Source: Actinomycetota bacterium (GTDB lineage: Bacteria > Actinomycetota > CADDZG01 > WHSQ01). From it: a stretch of DNA of 32,697 bases. Positions 31,392-32,697 of this stretch are shown here, in pieces (within the stretch, counting starts at the first letter, position 1; each line of letters starts with the position of its first letter). The stretch covers positions 1 through 32,697 of the forward strand of contig JACDCD010000028.1 of the NCBI GenBank assembly GCA_013694625.1, in the 5' to 3' direction. Made by a program: the position numbers and the translations under genes. The notes beneath the pieces are model-generated. The model did not search any database. It was given only the letters and a program-made list of their open reading frames with translations, and was not told the DNA's origin.

Positions 31392-31771
31392 GCGCCCACC
31401 TGACAGGACGACAGAAACAAGCTCGGCAGAAACCCCTGGAAGATCGCGATCACAAAGAAGATGCTGGTGAGCACCCCTGCACGAGCCATCCATGATGCGC
31501 GCCTGCCGTTCGTGTCGTCACGCCCGGATGCCGCTCGCAGGCAGCGCCAGGACATCACGCCGGCGAGAATCGTGATCGCAAAGCAAACCGCGGATACGGC
31601 GAGGACGACCGGCTCTACCACACCGGGGGCCGATGCGCCGGGCGAGCACGCGATCTCATCGAGCTCCGAGCCGATGAGAGTCTGGATGCTCCACCCCACG
31701 GGACCGCCCAGAACCCCGAACCACAGCCATCCTGATCCCCGGGCCTCGGACTTCGTCACCTGAGTCGCCAC
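31388..31771 (-). CDS. Small integral membrane protein of the oxidase operon, unknown function
   Basis: This 127-aa protein has three predicted hydrophobic helices: around residues 14-35 (GWLWFGVLGGPVGW), 52-72 (PVVLAVSAVCFAITILAG) and 96-118 (GVLTSIFFVIAIFQGFL). I recognise no named family. It lies between ctaE and ctaG, overlaps ctaG by 4 bases and begins 33 bases after ctaE. That makes an accessory or assembly role for the oxidase likely. The start is GTG with AGAGGGGG 13 bases upstream. Cysteines in IACSPG, VCFAI and SSCQVGA are present but form no known metal motif. Confidence 0.78.
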   Translation of the reverse strand: MATQVTKSEARGSGWLWFGVLGGPVGWSIQTLIGSELDEIACSPGASAPGVVEPVVLAVSAVCFAITILAGVMSWRCLRAASGRDDTNGRRASWMARAGVLTSIFFVIAIFQGFLPSLFLSSCQVGA

Positions 31772-31804
31772 TGAGCTGTCTCAACCCCCTCTAACAGACA
31801 AGGA

Positions 31805-32440
31805 CTAGGCGTTCGGAAAGAGATAGATGGTCGAAAGGACGAACAGCCAAACGACGTCCACGAAATGCCAGTACATGGTGAAATTCTGCACCGTGACATG
31901 GCGCTCCGAATCGAACGCCCCCTTCCATGCACGCACCTGCGTCCACAGGCTGAACAACAAACCAACCAGGACGTGGATGCCGTGGAAGCCGGTGATCGTA
32001 TAGAACAGCGACCCGTACGAGTTGGTGGTCGGCGTGAACTCCGCCAACGTCTCCGGGTACTCCAGGCCCAGCTGCATAGCGAGGAAAGACGCGCCCAGCA
32101 CGAAGCCGAGCGCAAGACCGAGCCTCAGGCGTCGCTGGTTTCCCTTCATGATGGCCCGCTCGGCAAAGTGGACCGGGATGCTGCTCGACCACAGGATCGC
32201 AGTCATGATGAGCGGGAGCTCCAGGGTGGGTGGTTCGATACCGTCTGGCGGCCACTCCGGGCCGAGCTGATACCGCAGATAGAAGTAGCTCGCGATGAGC
32301 GCGGAAAAGAGCATGGTCTCGGTGCAGATCAGCATGACCATGCCCCACCAGCCCGTGGACCTCGGGCCCGCGACGTGACGCGATAGGACGGCTTCCCGTG
32401 AGGCTGCTTCGGGCGGGTTGGTCGTCTCGAGGACGCTCAT
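31805..32440 (-). CDS. ctaE: Cytochrome c oxidase subunit III
   Basis: This 211-aa membrane subunit of the aa3-type oxidase has five hydrophobic helices. Family motifs are TETMLFSALIASYFYLRY, TGFHGIHVLVGL and MYWHFVDVVWLFVLSTIYL, the last containing the conserved His and Trp of subunit III. The ATG at 32440 overlaps the ctaD stop (ATGA), so a longer frame to 32584 is rejected. It is followed by the small membrane protein gene. Confidence 0.93.
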   Translation of the reverse strand: MSVLETTNPPEAASREAVLSRHVAGPRSTGWWGMVMLICTETMLFSALIASYFYLRYQLGPEWPPDGIEPPTLELPLIMTAILWSSSIPVHFAERAIMKGNQRRLRLGLALGFVLGASFLAMQLGLEYPETLAEFTPTTNSYGSLFYTITGFHGIHVLVGLLFSLWTQVRAWKGAFDSERHVTVQNFTMYWHFVDVVWLFVLSTIYLFPNA

Positions 32441-32697
32441 GTTTCCTGCGTCTCGCCTCTGGGCCAGAACCATCCGATCAAGCCGCCGGCGCCGCCCAGC
32501 GCGCCCAGTGCCGCCAGCGCATACGCGTCGAGAAGGATTCCGTAGAACATCACCGCGAGGGCGGCGGCCAACAACACCGGCCATGGGCTCTCGTGGGGCA
32601 TCTCCAGGACGGCCTGCGGCTGGGCGTCGAGAAGGCTCGTGGCCAAGGTCTCATGGCCCCCGGCCAAGGCGTAGCCACCCATGTCCGGAGATTGCGG
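32437..32697 (-). CDS. ctaD: C-terminal end of cytochrome c oxidase subunit I (cut by window edge)
   Basis: The frame is open to the window edge (87 codons with stop). An ATG at 32682 exists, but upstream codons continue as PQSPD and the sequence HETLATSLLDAQPQAVLEMP followed by two hydrophobic helices resembles the C-terminal extension of ctaD proteins fused to a subunit-IV-like part in actinobacteria. I therefore read it as the end of ctaD and not as an 81-aa separate gene. A stand-alone subunit IV is the alternative. The stop overlaps ctaE by 4 bases. Confidence 0.65.
   Translation of the reverse strand, partial: PQSPDMGGYALAGGHETLATSLLDAQPQAVLEMPHESPWPVLLAAALAVMFYGILLDAYALAALGALGGAGGLIGWFWPRGETQET

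Noticed and set aside
32437-32682. Separate 81-aa cytochrome oxidase subunit IV gene
   Set aside because: The frame continues to the window edge and the sequence resembles the fused C-terminal part of ctaD; kept as a partial ctaD.
1-32697. CRISPR array, prophage, toxin-antitoxin or defence system
   Set aside because: No regularly spaced repeats, phage genes, transposases or recognised defence domains were seen.

Overview
The window is a GC-rich, gene-dense stretch with many GTG and TTG starts, many 1-8 base gene overlaps and several probable leaderless or short-leader promoters. A QcrC-QcrA-QcrB cytochrome bc complex (three-helix Rieske protein, membrane-anchored diheme cytochrome c, PDWY-type cytochrome b) sits next to ctaD/ctaE/ctaG-type oxidase genes. 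Together these point to an aerobic actinobacterium (Actinomycetota). Acidimicrobiia or a related class is my guess, but the assignment is inference.

Layout. 1-1.9 kb: end of a mannoside-type sugar module on the + strand (ABC permease and a GH130 phosphorylase). 1.9-5.5 kb: a minus-strand four-gene operon of DUF1326 protein, CcdA-like thiol transporter, CtaG-like protein and a histidinol-dehydrogenase-family protein that looks more like sulfopropanediol dehydrogenase (HpsN) than HisD. 5.6-10.6 kb: oxidoreductases for polyol or sugar-acid metabolism (aldo/keto reductase, zinc alcohol dehydrogenase, SDR, NAD-dependent epimerase), an RraA-family aldolase and a small membrane protein. 10.66-16.40 kb: a segment bounded by two inverted copies of a MITE-like palindromic repeat. 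It holds a CUT2 sugar ABC transporter (lipoprotein, permease, half-size ATPase), a metallo-beta-lactamase-fold hydrolase, and an amidohydrolase with a Rieske ferredoxin. 16.4-22.0 kb: a small zinc-ribbon-like protein and a sugar-acid (Entner-Doudoroff-like) pathway of IlvD/Edd dehydratase, DapA-family aldolase, KDG kinase, SDR and aldo/keto reductase. 22.0-32.7 kb: one long minus-strand respiratory block, in transcription order ctaD (C-terminal end only), ctaE, a small membrane protein, ctaG, qcrC, qcrA, qcrB, then formate dehydrogenase alpha, beta and NrfD-type membrane subunits.

The most notable single feature is the formate dehydrogenase alpha subunit. Its reading frame is interrupted by an in-frame TGA exactly where the family has selenocysteine, and a perfect 6-bp stem with a GGTCT loop (a bacterial SECIS element) lies 12 bases downstream. 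The gene is therefore a selenoprotein and not a pseudogene. It lies directly behind the bc1/oxidase genes, which suggests formate electrons are fed to quinone and then to oxygen.

The other notable feature is the repeat pair. The 77-bp copy matches the arms of the 168-bp copy over all 77 bases. The longer copy differs only by an internal 91-base stretch (85 bases plus a duplicated CAGGGC). No tRNA, rRNA, CRISPR array, transposase or transcription-factor gene was recognised in the window.
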